Origin: Parapristionchus giblindavisi
Lineage: Eukaryota; Nematoda; Chromadorea; Rhabditida; Diplogasteridae
Assembly: GCA_943737045.1 (NCBI GenBank)
Contig: CALSFV010000210.1
Location: 1,675,001 to 1,739,000 of the forward strand
Length of the DNA stretch: 64,000 nt
Reading direction: 5' to 3'
The translations under genes were made by a program, and so were the position numbers. Positions within the stretch are counted from its first letter, which is position 1; every line of letters starts with the position of its first letter. Positions 24,610 through 38,300 of the stretch are shown piece after piece. The notes under the pieces are model-generated. The model was given only the letters and a program-made list of their open reading frames with translations, was not told the DNA's origin and ran no database searches.

Positions 24610-24795
24610 CTATCTCCGGTTTTGCAGGGTAAAATTAGAGTAAGAAGCGCGCAAAAAGTACTTATAAGTAACTTTCCCTTTACTTACTTTTTTGTTACTG
24701 TTTTGCTATTTCATGAGTATACCGTGAAAAAGTAAGTAAGCGTAAAGTTGCCTTTTGCGCGCAACTTACTGTAATATTACCCTGCCGAACCGGAG
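24610..24795. mobile_element. Hairpin element with ATCTCCGGTTTTGCAGGGTA ends
   Basis: Left end CTCCGGTTTTGCAGGGTAA and right end TTACCCTGCCGAACCGGAG are inverted; the inner AAGTTACTTATAAG-like, GTAAGTAA and GCGCGCAA segments also pair. No internal ORF. Confidence 0.7.
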
Positions 24796-25068
24796 ATGCA
24801 CCCGCTCATTCATGATCCTTTATATACTCCTGAGTGGATGTCGTCAATGAACTTTCAACGATCATTTCCCCTCTCTCATCGTCTGCGCTCTATCATTTCC
24901 ACACACTCTCTCGTAGCTCTGATTGTGCTATGGTTGGCGCTTCCAGGGTGAAGAACAAGACAGTATTTATGTTCAGTGCTCCACCAAAACCAACCTTATT
25001 AGTCGCATCATCACATTTTATTATTTTAATATGCTTCGTTGCGTGCTCGACACGCAGATAAATATATA

Positions 25069-25583
25069 TACAGTGGTGCACGTAAGCCTTTTCACCAGGC
25101 TCCACGCGGCATAGCGCCGCACCACGCCCCACCACGCCTGGCGTTTTTCTCGATGAATAAAGAGTTAAAAATTATCTTTATAGTAGCGATCGCTTACCTG
25201 TTTGGGAGGCTAAAATATGCCATTGTAACCAAAATTTTTGGTTGTGTCTGAATAGTTTTTCCAAAATTATCAAAATTATCATACCATTATAATAATTTGA
25301 ATTCCCGCTCACGCCGCGCGTTTACCGCGCGTTGCTTTTGCGCTAGAATATTTAAATTTTCAAAATTACAAAAGTACGATTTTTGGAAAAAACTATTCAG
25401 ACACAACCAAAAATTTTGGTTACTATGACATATTTTAGCCTCCCAGACAGGTATGCGATCGCTACTATAAACATAATTTTTAACTCTTTATTCATTGAGA
25501 AAAACGTCAGGCGTGGTGGGGCGTGGTGCGGCGCTATGCCGCGTGGAGCCTGTTGAAAAGGCTTACGTGCACCACTGTATATT
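25069..25583. mobile_element. Near-perfect palindromic element, Tc1/mariner-like ends
   Basis: Arms of about 180 bp start CAGTGGTGCACGTAAGCC and end in the complement, flanked by TA on each side, as in Tc1/mariner target duplications. The arms pair from the termini to about 25260/25380, leaving a ~120-bp AT-rich centre. The open frames seen on each arm are the same sequence read twice and are not genes. Confidence 0.82.
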
Positions 25584-26020
25584 GTCCGATAAAATGTACC
25601 TGCATAACAAAATGACAAATCTGTTGTAAATACCGAGACAACGGGTGTACTCGGAGAAAAAAAAGAAAACCAGAGATTTTTATATGCTCAATAACGTAGA
25701 TAATTTGATGACACAGAGAGAAATTTGAACAATTTCATTTCATATCGAATTATTTATTAGGGGGGAATTTCGAATGTATACGTGCTGTCTCTTTTTCTTT
25801 ATTGATGTACTTTTCATTAGCATTAGATTGATCAGTTGCTCAATTTTCGCTTCAGTCCGTCAACACCTTTTCAAATTCTTGTTCTGTTTATCAACTCAAG
25901 GTCCATGCAGAAATCATTCCATAGAAGTTGACCGAATACAAATTGTTCAATCAAGTTGATAAGCACTATCAAATTAAATACTAGAATTTAACAACATTGT
26001 TAAGCACCGAACAAATATAA
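25584..26020. other. Spacer between two foldback elements
   Basis: AT-rich, with no exon or repeat recognised. Confidence 0.4.
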
Positions 26021-27028
26021 TATGAGAGGAATCGCCAGAGGTTCGACCACCCCCCGGACATAGAAAATTCGACCCCCTGAAAAATTCAGAATAAGTGCTT
26101 TGAACGATGCTCTATCGAACTGCGTTTTCCGAATTTGCATATCTGCTCTCATTTTCGAATAGCGGTAGGTCAAAGTTGGCAGGTACGGTTTTTTTGGCTC
26201 AAGTGCGCGTCAGAAAAATGATCATAACTCCGTTCAAAATAATGATAGACACTTTTTCAAAAAAAGCATCGAAAGAGGAGATCTTGCGCAACATTTTCCA
26301 TTTGATGACGTCATTTTTCGACCATGCGCCGGTGCTGGGCGGTCGGTTTTATGAAAAAGTGACGTAACTTTCCTAATCGGAAAAAGTGCACTTTACTTCT
26401 ATGCGCGTTTTGTTGCACCCATATGTGTCTAAAAATGACCCAAGTTTCAGAGGATTTCCGAATTGGAAAAAAAAAGCGTTGATTTTAGTGACGCGACCTC
26501 GGCTTATTCCTTTATTTAGTGACGCGACCTCGGCTTATTCCTTTATCAAGAAACAGCAAAGGAGCTAAAATGACTCAAAAACATCCGAAAAAACATTACG
26601 AGCTCAAAATACCCATATATGACAGTTATTTGAAACACAAAATCACCAAGTTCCGAAAAATTTGAAAAAAACCGTATTTTGCTTTTCCCCGTGGAAAAAA
26701 CGTTTCAGTAATGTTAATTAATCTTTATAATATTTCTTATAATGTTTTTGAACATTTATGTTTTTGGAAGTGAAGGCCTACCTGCTCTTAGAGCCGAGAT
26801 ATCCGCCATCGAAATTACACGCGCGCGCCCCAACTCCGCGCGACCGCTCATCATCTGCTCTCTCACTCCCACACGCTCTTTCGTGAACAGACAGGGAGAG
26901 AAAAAAAGGAGAAGGGAGACTAACATCTGACAACTACACGAAATGGAGATGTTAGAAAACTCTGAGCGAACAGAGTTGCATTTGAACAACAAAGAACGAG
27001 TGTGAGCCCCCCCCCCCCCCAAACCTTC

Positions 27029-27030
<2 letters not shown>

Positions 27031-27081
<51 letters not shown>
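27031..27081. repeat. (CT)n microsatellite
   Basis: About 25 uninterrupted CT units following a C-homopolymer, in the core of the foldback element. Confidence 0.97.
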
Positions 27082-27084
<3 letters not shown>

Positions 27085-27769
27085 AAGGAATGATGAAGTA
27101 CAATGTCAAAACTAATGTTAGATAAGATACATTTATTAGAGAAATCAGTCATAATTGAAAACAATTAACATTAAAATAACATATTACAAAGAGAAATGGA
27201 TGACAAACGGATGTTTTAAGGATGTTTTTAGTTTAGTGATCGAATGAGACAGAGACAAATTATATGTGTGATGGATTAACAATAATTTATAGTAGATTCC
27301 TAGCAGTGCTAGGGGGATCCATAAATTGTTTTACTTGCGAGCGTTTTATACTTATGTGCGGGAAGAGCATTTCGCTTGCGCGCCCATCCGCCTCTATTAC
27401 CCTTTGAGAAGAGATGTTTTTTTTTCATCGTACCAATCCTGATTGATCGTTGACCTGCCTTACTTCCATTCTTCAACATGGTTGTGGTTCCACTCATTGT
27501 GACACTACTTCTCCTGGGTGTCATTCCTGCTAGGAGAAGGATCCACGAACTTCTGTTCCAAGGGGCGGTGGGAGAGAGTGAGCTGACCGACCGTTCGCGA
27601 TGAAGAAAATGAACGTGAATGAAGAGATGAAGAGAGAAGAGATGTGTTGACATAAAATGAACGTTTTCCAGCTCAGAATGACTCAAAACAACTTGTTTCA
27701 TCATTCTTAGCACGAAAAATACCGTGGAACACGTTTTTTGTGTCTGTAAAAATCAGCAAAAGATTTGGA

Positions 27770-27838
27770 TCGAACCGGGGTTCGAACCCGCTCGGTGTTT
27801 TTAGAGTGGTACCTCTTTACCTCGACGTCTCGAATGAT
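27770..27838 (-). other. tRNA-like (Pol III box B) relic in foldback core
   Basis: On the minus strand it contains GGGTTCGAACCCC, a perfect box B / T-loop, preceded by a weak box A region (GTCGAGGTAAAGAGGTACC) and followed by a CTTTTGCTG tail. The acceptor stem does not pair, so it is not a working tRNA. The same tail follows the real tRNA-Ser gene at 40608. Confidence 0.45.
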
Positions 27839-28833
27839 TTTGCTTATTTTATTTATTTATTTATCGTAGTTCGCTCAGAGTTTTCTAACATCTCCATTTC
27901 GTGTAGTTGTCAGATGTTAGACTCCCTTCTCCTTTTTTTCTCTCCCTGTCTGTTCACGAAAGATCGTGTGCGAGTGAGAGAGCGGATGATGAGCAGTCGC
28001 GCGGAGTTGGGGCGCGCGCGTGTAATTTCGATGGCGGATATCTCGGCTCTAAGAGCAGGTAGGCCTTCACTTCCAAAAACATAAATGTTCAAAAACATTA
28101 TAAGAAATATTATAAAGATTAATTATCATTACTGAAACGTTTTTTCCACGTGGAAAAGCAAAATACGGATTTTTTTCAAATTTTTCGGAACTTGGTGATT
28201 TTGTGTTTCATATAACTGTCATATATGGGTATTTTGAGCTCGTAATGTTTTTTCGGATGTTTTTGAGTCATTTTAGCTCCTTTGCTGTTTCTTGATAAAG
28301 GAATAAGCCGAGGTCGCGTCACTAAATAAAGGAATAAGCCGAGGTCGCGTCACTAAAATCAACGCTTTTTTTTTTCCAATTCGGAAATCCTCTGAAACTT
28401 GGGTCATTTTTAGACACATATGGGTGCAACAAAACGCGCATAGAAGTAAAGTGCACTTTTTCCGATTAGGAAAGTTACGTCACTTTTTCATAAAACCGAC
28501 CGCCCAGCACCGGCGCATGGTCGAAAAATGACGTCATCAACTGGTAAATGTTGCGCAAGATCTCCTCTTTCGATGCTTTTTTTGAAAAAGTGTCTATCAT
28601 TATTTTGAACGGAGTTATGATCATTTTTCTGACGCACACTCGAGCCAAAAAAACCGTACCTGCCAACTTTGACCTACCGCTATTCGAAAATGAGAGCAGA
28701 TATGCAAATTCGGAAAACGCAGTTCGATAGAGCATCGTTCAAAGTACTTATTCTGAATTTTTCAGGGGGTCGAATTTTCTATGTCCGCGGACCCTCCGAA
28801 ACGGTCGATTTTCTCGCGATTCCTCTCATATAA

Positions 28834-29319
28834 TAAATACAATACAAAAAAGGACGTGCAGGAGGCAGACTGTAGGTGTGCCTATAATTTTTTTGGGATA
28901 AAAATTCCAAAATATTTAGTGGTTATACTTCAAATGCAAGTTTTATATTCATAATTAGAATATTCCCTGGTGTATAAATTATTATTGTATGCCTTTTCGA
29001 TGTATGACAAATAAAATAAAATAAAATATTTATTTACAATTGTAATTATCTCTTTGATTCGTCTTCCCATTGACCAAACTCGCATCGTTTCCCATCATCT
29101 TCGTTCTCATCTCTCATTAATCACTTCCCTTTATCGTTCTCTCATCTTCCATCGAATACTCTCTCGTGATTACACTTTTTGGGGTTAGAAAGGGACGAAA
29201 ATAGAATGGTACCGGAAGTGAACGTCAACACTGGCACACATACTTTTCTTTATACATAGAGCATACACGTGAACACTATGGTGACTAATCAAATGGGAAT
29301 AATGAAGAAGACAACGTTT
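28834..29319. other. Intergenic spacer
   Basis: No exon or defined repeat recognised; AT-rich. Confidence 0.35.
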
Positions 29320-29590
29320 AAAGGTGGTGTCCCACGAATATTTTCGTGAACAAACTGTGAAGACAGAAAAGTAGCAAAAGTTATTCTACGTACAGTACAC
29401 TATTTATTTTGTACTGATTTAGTCTATTGATCGCTAGAAACATTAATGAACCATCAGGCCCGGTTCAGGGAAGGGCGCGCTTTTTGAAAATTGAGGAAAT
29501 TCGGTAATAGGTTTCGAACTTGTGTCAAACGGGTAACGAGTCTGAACGTTTACCACTGCGCAATGGGATAGATGAGAGGCTGCGCTAACT
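29320..29590 (-). mobile_element. tRNA-derived SINE-like repeat
   Basis: On the minus strand a tRNA-like head (box A TGCGCAGTGGT, box B AGTTCGAAACC) is followed by a ~200-bp tail. A diverged copy lies at about 33990-34220 and shares the GTTTCGA core and the GTGAA.AAACTGTGAA segment. Arm pairing is poor, so this is a degenerate retroposon rather than a tRNA. Confidence 0.5.
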
Positions 29591-30473
29591 CTTCTCATAT
29601 CACTTTGCATTCGCATAAGGGGGATGTAGTGATTTATCTGAACATTCGCGGGCCACCATCTTTAAAGAGGGAGGCTCTCGAATGTCTCTGCAAAGGCATA
29701 ACATATACATATATTGTGCATGGGGCAAGTGATATGCAAGAAATTAGCAAGACCACGAAAATATTGGAGTCCATCTTTAAGGTGCGCCACGCACTATTTA
29801 CCCTGTTGTTTGCTGCTTGTTGTTGTTGTTTCATTAGTGAAACAGCTTGAACGGAGCCCGATCGGGGGTCGGGAAGATAACGGATTCCTTTAAAAATATA
29901 TTTAACTGATGAATAAATCCGTTAATTTTAAATCCTCCGACGACTGTCTTCAATGATTCGTATTATCAACGAGATAAACATCTATTAATTCTATGCTAAA
30001 TTGGATGTATTGATTCACCACATTTATCTATTTATTTATACTGTGTTTCTTGTAAAAGCATAAATGATTATTATGGTATGATCAATCTACCGAATATGAT
30101 CTTCAAAGGCCGTATAACACTCTACTTTTCTTTGCCCTCATCTCTATGTTAAGCTTTCACCATCACTTTTAAGGTACAATTTCAGATGATATTTGTTTTA
30201 TTATGAGCTATGAGAGGAACACGGAAGGATATGAAATGTACAAACATGACAAATTTAACAACCCAAGCTAATCAATTCGACAATGTGAGAGTGTGACATT
30301 GATGGCTTGAGTATCGATCCACTCTCCATTCTATCTATTAAAGTGCACAGAGAAATATATTAAATGTGAAATGTAGGGACCGCGGATCTCCGCTCTGGTT
30401 TTACTCTCTCACTTTATTTGTCTGCGAGAGAGCGCGGCCAGATCGGAGAGTCAAATTAGCTTGGGGTGTGCCA
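29591..30473. other. Intergenic region 3' of the CLC gene
   Basis: Contains the 3' end region of the CLC gene and a family-1 MITE (30379-30478) that overlaps the CLC stop codon. No other exon is supported. Confidence 0.4.
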
Positions 30474-32249
30474 TTAGACACTAATGGGACTTGTTCCATT
30501 TCTAGCAGCTCTTCTTCTTCTTCTCCACGGTGGCAACTGTGCGCCTCGTACGTAGACATCGGCAAAAGTATCACGGAGCTGCAAAGATCAAAGATCAAAG
30601 ATCAAAAATCAAAGGTCAAAGATCAAAGATCAAAGATCACCTCTTTGAGCGAGACGACACCGAGCAGATGTCCTCTGTCCGTGACGTAGGCATGGTGCAG
30701 TCCTAGCAGCGAGAACATCGTGTGTACCTTCAAAGTGATACCTAATTTGAATCTCTCCGCTCTGACCAAGCTCTCTGGCTCTCTGTTCTACGAGAGAGTG
30801 TTGCCAATGCGGATTGTGAAATTAGCTTGGGTGTGTCTTTAAGGACCACTTGAATGATGGCGACACCCGCACAGAAAGTCTCGGTTTAAAGAGACCGAAA
30901 CCTTTGTCAACGGTCTCTTCAACGCTCTACGCACTCTTGTTGTTAGAGAACAAAGAAAAATAGTGTACGCAATGAAGAGACCGTTGAGTGAGGTTACTCT
31001 CCCTTAATGTGGCCTCACCTTGTAGAGGGAGGTACCCTTGACGAGTTGGAAAGGCGCCGCGTCGATTGCCGAATCGTTGATGTCGATCGATGACCCGAGG
31101 ACGCCAGCGCGTTCGGCCAGCGTTAACTGGAAGGCAATATCGATTTTTGAAATAATGTCTCAAATTCACTAAAAATACAGTGTTATGCGGTGTTACATTT
31201 TCAAAACGTGTGCATGCCGTAACCTCCGCCGTAACGACGGAGACGTTACGAAGAAGCTACGGCGGAAGTTACGGCATGCGCACGTTTTGAAATTGTAACA
31301 ACGCTTTACACTGAGAGCAAACTTGCCCAAATATGGGGTAATCGTTACCCAACAACGTGTATCGGGGTATCCATTTGCCCATATTTGGGGTATTCTGATT
31401 ACCCATGCATTTTGGAGAGCCAGATCACCAATTATTTTGATAAATATATAAATAAATTATAGTGGAATGCTAGTTAGATCAACACATCATGTCACCCTTG
31501 ATTCGATATAACCTTTCCTCTTTATTTGCATCTAATTTGTTCTCAGCAAAAGTACCGCAAGAAGCTGGATTCAACAGTTGGGGTAATCGTTTGCCAGGCA
31601 AATGGGGGTGGGTAACGATTTGCCAGGTAAGTTTGCTCTCAGTGTAGAAGATCAGGTGAAAACATTTCGAGTTTGCCCAATTGGTTTTCGTGAAATACTC
31701 AATTGCAATAATATAGCTATTAGCTAATAAATGAATAAAAATAATAAATAAATTAATATTACATAGAACATCGCTATTTTCTTTTGTCTAACAAGGGAAT
31801 GCGTACAACTCACCATGGAGTTACGGTTAGTGACATATATCGCTAGAATCGGTATGAAATTCTGATAGGATATCCGTCGAGTCTACTTGCCACGACCTTT
31901 TGGTATTCGAGAAGATCGATAATGAAAGTCGCTAATATTGAAGGCATGAGCACGGCTATCACCGCCTAGTTGATATGTCTCATCATAATAACACGGTTTT
32001 CGTCTTCAATGTTACCTATACTTGTATTTTAGTGGTTTGGAACTGAAAATTGAGTTGATATGGTTCGAAATATCAAAATAGTCGTGTTCATGTCTTCAAT
32101 ATTCGCGATTTCGTTATAGATTTTCTCGAATACTAGAAGCTCATGGCAAGTAGACTCGACGGATATCCAGTCAGAATTTCATTCCGGTTCTGATATATGT
32201 CACTCACCATATGAGTTCTTAACATTCCCTTGTAAGAAACAATAAATGA

Positions 32250-32327
<78 letters not shown>

Positions 32328-35300
32328 TTTAATATTATTAGTAATAATAATAAATAATATTGGTACAGTTCGTTGATGAGATAGATCGTCCGGTGGAAGT
32401 AAGGCTTGAAGAGGATCTGAATAAAATAAATTCATTGTTTTATCATATAGAGGTCATAAAAAGAAACAAGGTAGCATAATTTATCAGAAAATCTATGAAC
32501 GCAAACACCAAGTTAATTTTACTCTGCGCATTGGAAATACTCTCTCGTAGACAACGAAAACGAGAGAGTGTGGCCAGAGCGGAGAGTTTCAAATTAGGTT
32601 TGGGTGTTGATATTGTCGATATTTTGCAACCTTTTTTTCTTGAGACCTGTGCAAGCCATTAAAACAACAAAAAAACTGACTGTTTGTATGAAGTGGAGAG
32701 TTGACGCGGAAATGCCCAGAAGGAGTTCGGTCGGAAAGAATTAACGCTGCTGTTGTTGTGGAACTGAAATTGAAATGGAGATGAACTCAGAGAATTCGGA
32801 AAACGCAGCTAGCCAACTTTTTCAGGAAGCCACTGTATTTTTTGAGAATCTTTTTTCTCTGCACTTTTTTCTGCATTTTTTTTAACATCTTTTGAAAACT
32901 TGAAAAAAGCATATAGGATAGGCTGGGTTTCTCAATTTCTCTGAGGAAGATCAAAGAAATTCTGATGTGCAAAAGATGAATTATCATTGTATTGTTTTTC
33001 TAGTTCGCTGTGTTTTTCTAACTGATTTCTTATACTTTAAGGTACAAGACACACCTTCTTCTCTGTATGTATTCACTAGTCCTACTTCGTCTCGGCTCAG
33101 GCAAGAGATCGGAAGTGCCGACTTTGATTAGCAGAAGACTGGTTAGGTAATTGCGATTGATCGATCCGAGCAGTGTCATCGAATCTGAAGACGTATCCAT
33201 GAACATTGGTAAACCGTTTGTCAACAAACGTCACGTCATAAACGTAAGGGGGAAGATTGTCGGCAAACGTCTCTCCCTACGCTTGTGACGTCACGTTTGC
33301 CGGAAAACGGTTTGCCAACGTTCATGGATACATATACTGAATACTGTATCTGATATCTATTATATTAACATTAACATTATATATACAGGAGGGGTCAGAA
33401 CAGCTGGGTATCTTCTTATCCACAGGATTATACAATATGTAATTATTCAATAGAGACAAGAATATCCTATTTGTGCGTTCCTACACTGAGAGCAAACTTA
33501 CCTGGCAAATCGTTACCCCGATACACTTTCTTTTTCCTTTCGCTGAATTCACCATTCGGGGTAACGATTTGCCAGGTAAGTTTGCTCTCAGTGTACAGAA
33601 GCAATGCAAATTATCTGTTCTCGCGCCATCTCTAATTTGTTGTGATGCAAATAACGAATACTTATAATAGTAGTAATCTGAGAAATGCATAAGATAAGTA
33701 GGGATAAACTGTTCGTCTTCATACTTTTTTCATTGTAAGCATTGAGTGACGTCCTACGCTACAATTTTTAAATAAAATATGTAGTAAATTTATTAATATT
33801 ATTAGTAATATTATTAAAACTAACGTGGATCAGTGACATAGGGGAAACTCTTTATAGTAGGATGATTCATCAGCATGTCTCGGAGCTCTCTGCGAATGAA
33901 TTGGTTATTCAAAATTCTCTAGCATTACTCTTGTATAAAGTTTCAGAAAGGAAACACAAATATTCACTTTTGGGTGGAGTTATTATTAGTTTTATTTTCG
34001 TGAAGAAACTGTGAAAGCAGAATGAGATTTTCTATATTTTCTTTTTTTAAAAATTTCTTTTGCCTATACTTATTGATCAATAGAATCACGAATGAATCTC
34101 TGCTAGTCAAAGGCTAGTTTTTAGAAAATTTCAAATTTCGGCAATATGTTTCGACCGACCAAAGGTTAACACATTCGGGATCGGCGGGACTACATTCGCT
34201 GGTCTCCATCTTTTAAGGCCACTTTTACTCTCCATATTGGCAATTCTTTCTCGTAGACAAAGAACGCGGGAGATCGTTGCCATAGATGAGAGTAAAATTA
34301 GCTCTTAGGCGTGCGTTTAATCCTTGTTGTCAACTACCATAATCGAGATTTAGAATTACTAAATAAAAATAAAATTTAAAAAAAGTCATGATCTACAGCC
34401 AAATCGAGTGCTTACTTGTACGTCGTAGTCTGCGACACAAATTGAATCTTTTTCACCATCACTTTCTCGACTTTGAGCACGTGAACACTACAGAGATCAA
34501 AGTTCAAAGATCAAAGATCAAAGATCAAATGATAAAGATCAAAGATCAACTTACGATATGCGCGATGGCGGGAGATCCAATAGGTATGGCAACTTTTTGA
34601 GTATAATTGTTGACTCGTAGATTGACGGTGAAAGGAATGAGCAAATGGCATTGGCGATCATCAGAGCGATCTAGATCATCGATCGTTGATCTTTGATCTC
34701 TGATCTTTGATCTTTGATCTCTGATCTTTGATCTTTTATGACTGAAGAACTAACCAAAACCGGCAGAAGCGCGCACAACTGTCCCGTGGTCTCGCACACA
34801 ATAACAGCCAGCGAGAGCGAATGCGTCACCGCGCCCGTGTATGCTGCGGCTCCTGAAACGATTCTCTGGTATTACTGTACATTTAGACCATGATATCGAT
34901 TGAGTGGTAGAACCAACCAACAACTGCATATAACCCTGGGTAGATTGGCGGCGAATCTGGCCCTCGGAGTCCTTCGGGGAACGCTGCCGAAAGGATCTAC
35001 AGTAAGCAATCGATTAATCGATAGTCGGATGATACCGAATACCTCCCCAAAGAGTCGTCCACCACAGGCTCCCACCGCGAACGCAGGCACGAAGATTCCT
35101 GATGGAATGAAGAGTGTGATGCATTGTGCGACGAGAAGGAACTGAAAAAGACCAAAATTCATATTATTGATTTTTGTGTTCAAAACGATCGATGAAAAGG
35201 CGATCGACGAAATTGATTTCTTGCTCTTGAAACAATTTTACTTAAAGGCAGCTGGCATCCAAAAATTTCGGTTCGAAATTGTTAAAATGGTTGATCTTAT

Positions 35301-38300
35301 GTTGATAAGCTCAAAGAACTATTCAGAAATATGCCCTTTAAAATATGCAAATATGTTAGAATTTACGTAGAATATCATGAAACAGAATAGCGTCAGATGG
35401 AAGTCGATAGTGCCATCACCGCCAGTCCATCGATCGACGATCTCTGACTTGCATCTGAATTGTAGTTTGATCCATCGAACTTTGATCTTTGATCTTTGAT
35501 CTTTGATCTCACCCCAAATCCGTCTTGTTCATTTGATGAAAAGTACAGTTTGAGATGAAATCGGCAAGCGTAGTGTGAAACGTCCACTGAAATGAACGAA
35601 AAGATTTTTGATCATTGATCTTTGGTCTTTGATTTAAATCCAACCTTTCCGGCTACGTATCTTCCGAGTCCCTCTGGATACGTAAAGATGGCCATGCTCA
35701 ACGCCCAGAGCACCGCGAATATCGTCAGACTAGAAATGATCTTTGATCTTTGATCTTTGATCTTTGATCTTTGGCACTTACTTCTTTCCGAAAATCTTCT
35801 GGAACAATTGATTTTTCTTCTGGAAAAGGAAGATTCGCTTGTTGACAAACACGAACAAAGCTCCCATCAGGCCGCACACGACACTGCAAAAGATCAAAGA
35901 TCAAAGATCAAAGATTAAAAGTTCAAAGGTCAAACCCCATCGCTGCGAAGATGGGAATTTCCTCGATGATAAAGACTTCGTTGGGAAAGTTTGTTTGGTA
36001 GTAGGCGATGATTGTACCGGCTTAATTCATATTTTTATTTGCTTTTCAGGTTTGTTATATATGACAATGATTGTGTCGGCGTAAGAACTTTCACTAGTGG
36101 CTAGTAGATATATTTTAAAGAATCTTGGATAAGTAAATTTTCTAAAAGCCAATAAAATTCTGAGCCTATTTCATTAACCAACCCCCTCACAAGTTATTTT
36201 TTTTATTTTTCAAAAACTGAAAAATCATTTAAAAATACATTTATCGACACCATTGGGTCTGGCTTTCGAAGAAAAATGGCTCACACCAAAAAACACTGTG
36301 ATATGTCAATTTATGTGCAGAATTATTGTGAGGCACTACGTCGATTGAGAACCGATGAATAAGAAACGACTGGATGATAACCATTTGCATACTTTGTCTA
36401 TTCATTAGCGCTTGTCTCTCATACGCACATGGTTATCGTCCAGACGGTTCTCATTCATCGGTTCTCATCCGACCTAGTGCCGATTGTGAGATTTGTTAAA
36501 TTTTGTAGAAAATCTGATAAAACTGAACCAATATGAGGTGGCACGAGTGTATTTATCGCGAAACGAAACGAGAACGCTGCTGCTGCAGCTGCGAAGAAAC
36601 ACTTCCAATAGTTCTTAACGGCAAAGTACTTCGACGTACACTCGATACCGTACAACACCGCTGCAATGTTGATCTTTGATCTCTGATCTTTGATGTTTGA
36701 TCTCTGATTTCACAAACCTCCAATGGGCGCCGAGAATGTGCACGCGATGCCGACAGCGCATCCCATCGACAACATCTCGATCTCTCTAGCCTCATTCGTG
36801 AAGAAAGCATTGTGTCTGAAAGATCAGAGATCAGAGATCAAAGATCAAACACAAATTGCTCTGAATAAGTTATGTGCTATAGATCGTGAAGATAACAGAA
36901 AATAAGAAAATCGTAACGATCATTAGTCGTGTTTTCCTTATCTTTCAACAGATCAGTATCAAATTCTACGGAACGATGAAGTTCAGTGAACAAAACAAGC
37001 AAATTTTTCTTGATTTTTAAAATTAAACATGACGTCATTACCTCATTTTGGAGGTCGCTTTGGACAGCAACGATGCCACGATAGCACCCATGTGCACGAA
37101 TGGACCCTGAACATAACCCATCACTAGTTAAATTGAAAATTGTTCGGACTTTCATCGGGAAAAAAGGCCTTTTCGCCTGTCATGATTGAAAAACTACCAT
37201 AGAGCTAGTCCGGATTTTGTACCTCTTTTCCCACGGGTAGACCAGCTCCAATCGTGAACACCATTCCAATGATTTTGGCAATAAGTGTTCGAGCAGATAG
37301 ATAATTGTCCAAAACGAAACCGGAGATGATCACTTTGACTTCGGGAATTCCAGAGCCTGAAATAGTTTTCAATAAATGATCTATTAATCATATTTGAATT
37401 AATTTAAATAATTTCAGTAAATACCGGCAGCCTGGGGTGAGATGAATTTGCAGCAGAGTGACGCCAGTGTCGTGCATACGGTGAAATGGAGCAGCCAGTA
37501 CAGCAAACCTACATTTAATCAATATATCGACCGTGAATTGACTTTAAATTATTTCACCATAAATGAAAAAAAAATCAATTGATACTCACCTAAATAGCTG
37601 TGCTGCGCATGTAGAGTGTCATAATTGGTGTGTCGCCCTGAAAGAATTAACGTTTCCACTGTCTATTGAACTTTATCGGCAAACCCCAAGATAATTCAAC
37701 TCTCCCCATTGGCAATATACGCTCGTGGACAAAGAAAGCGAGAGAGAGTGGCCAGAGCGGAGAGCTTCAAATTAACTTGAGAAATCGCTTGAAAAATAAT
37801 ATAGCCAGAGGGCACAAATTCATCAGGCTGCTCTTACATACAATGAATGAGACTTTCGATTCCGAGATCAGTTCCGATCGATAATAGAGTGGTGCCCACT
37901 CCCAACACTGCTGATGTCGCCCAGTCTTCGACGAGAAAGTGCCGAATGTTCTCGAAGTTTCCTGGAATATCGGCTCTTGAAGCCAATGAAATTGCATCCG
38001 CAGAATTTATTTTTCACATTTTTCAAGTATATCCAGTCTAGTTTTGTACACGCGCGCATCTTTTAATTCCATTGTTGCTAAAAAGTAATTAAAACCATAG
38101 GTGGGCGCGTGAAAATGAACTATTTTTGCGAACAGCCTTGCCTTCCCTTGTGGGGCCTTGAGCATAGCCTTGCCTCGCAAAAATTTAGAAATTTCAAGTT
38201 AATTCTCCAAAAAATGGCCATGCGCAGCCTAGCCTTGCTTTACAATTCTCCCGTTTGCGCACAGCCTTTCCCCAACGTGCCAACCTATGATTAAAACACA

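Larger units (their letters stand above)
22955..25060. other. Gene-poor intergenic DNA
   Basis: Upstream of SLC17 gene B. Contains a LINE-tail fragment (about 23705-23750, CACGAAGTCCTGCGGG), a family-1 MITE (24337-24446) and a hairpin element (24610-24795). No coding exon is supported. Confidence 0.45.
26021..28833. mobile_element. 2.8-kb foldback element with ~950-bp inverted arms
   Basis: Left arm about 26021-26970 and right arm about 27870-28833 are inverted copies with few differences; termini ATGAGAGGAATCGC and GCGATTCCTCTCAT, flanked by ATAAT-like AT sequence. Each arm holds a doubled GACGCGACCTCGGCTTATTC segment and the same 86-codon open frame, which is probably non-coding. The ~900-bp core holds a long CT microsatellite, a 41-codon open frame (27478-27603, +) with a hydrophobic start, and a tRNA-like motif near 27770-27838. 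No transposase is visible, so the element would be non-autonomous. Confidence 0.85.

Noticed and set aside
27309..27713. 134-codon minus-strand frame in the foldback core
   Set aside because: Low-complexity Ser/Arg/His composition, no splice support, and it overlaps repeat sequence. A 41-codon plus-strand frame at 27478 is also unsupported.
26200..28700. Polinton or virus-like element
   Set aside because: No polymerase, integrase or capsid-like frame occurs between the arms.
26107..28735. Two matching 86-codon frames (26107-26367 + and 28475-28735 -) as a duplicated gene pair
   Set aside because: They are the same sequence in the two arms of an inverted-repeat element, with no recognisable domain.
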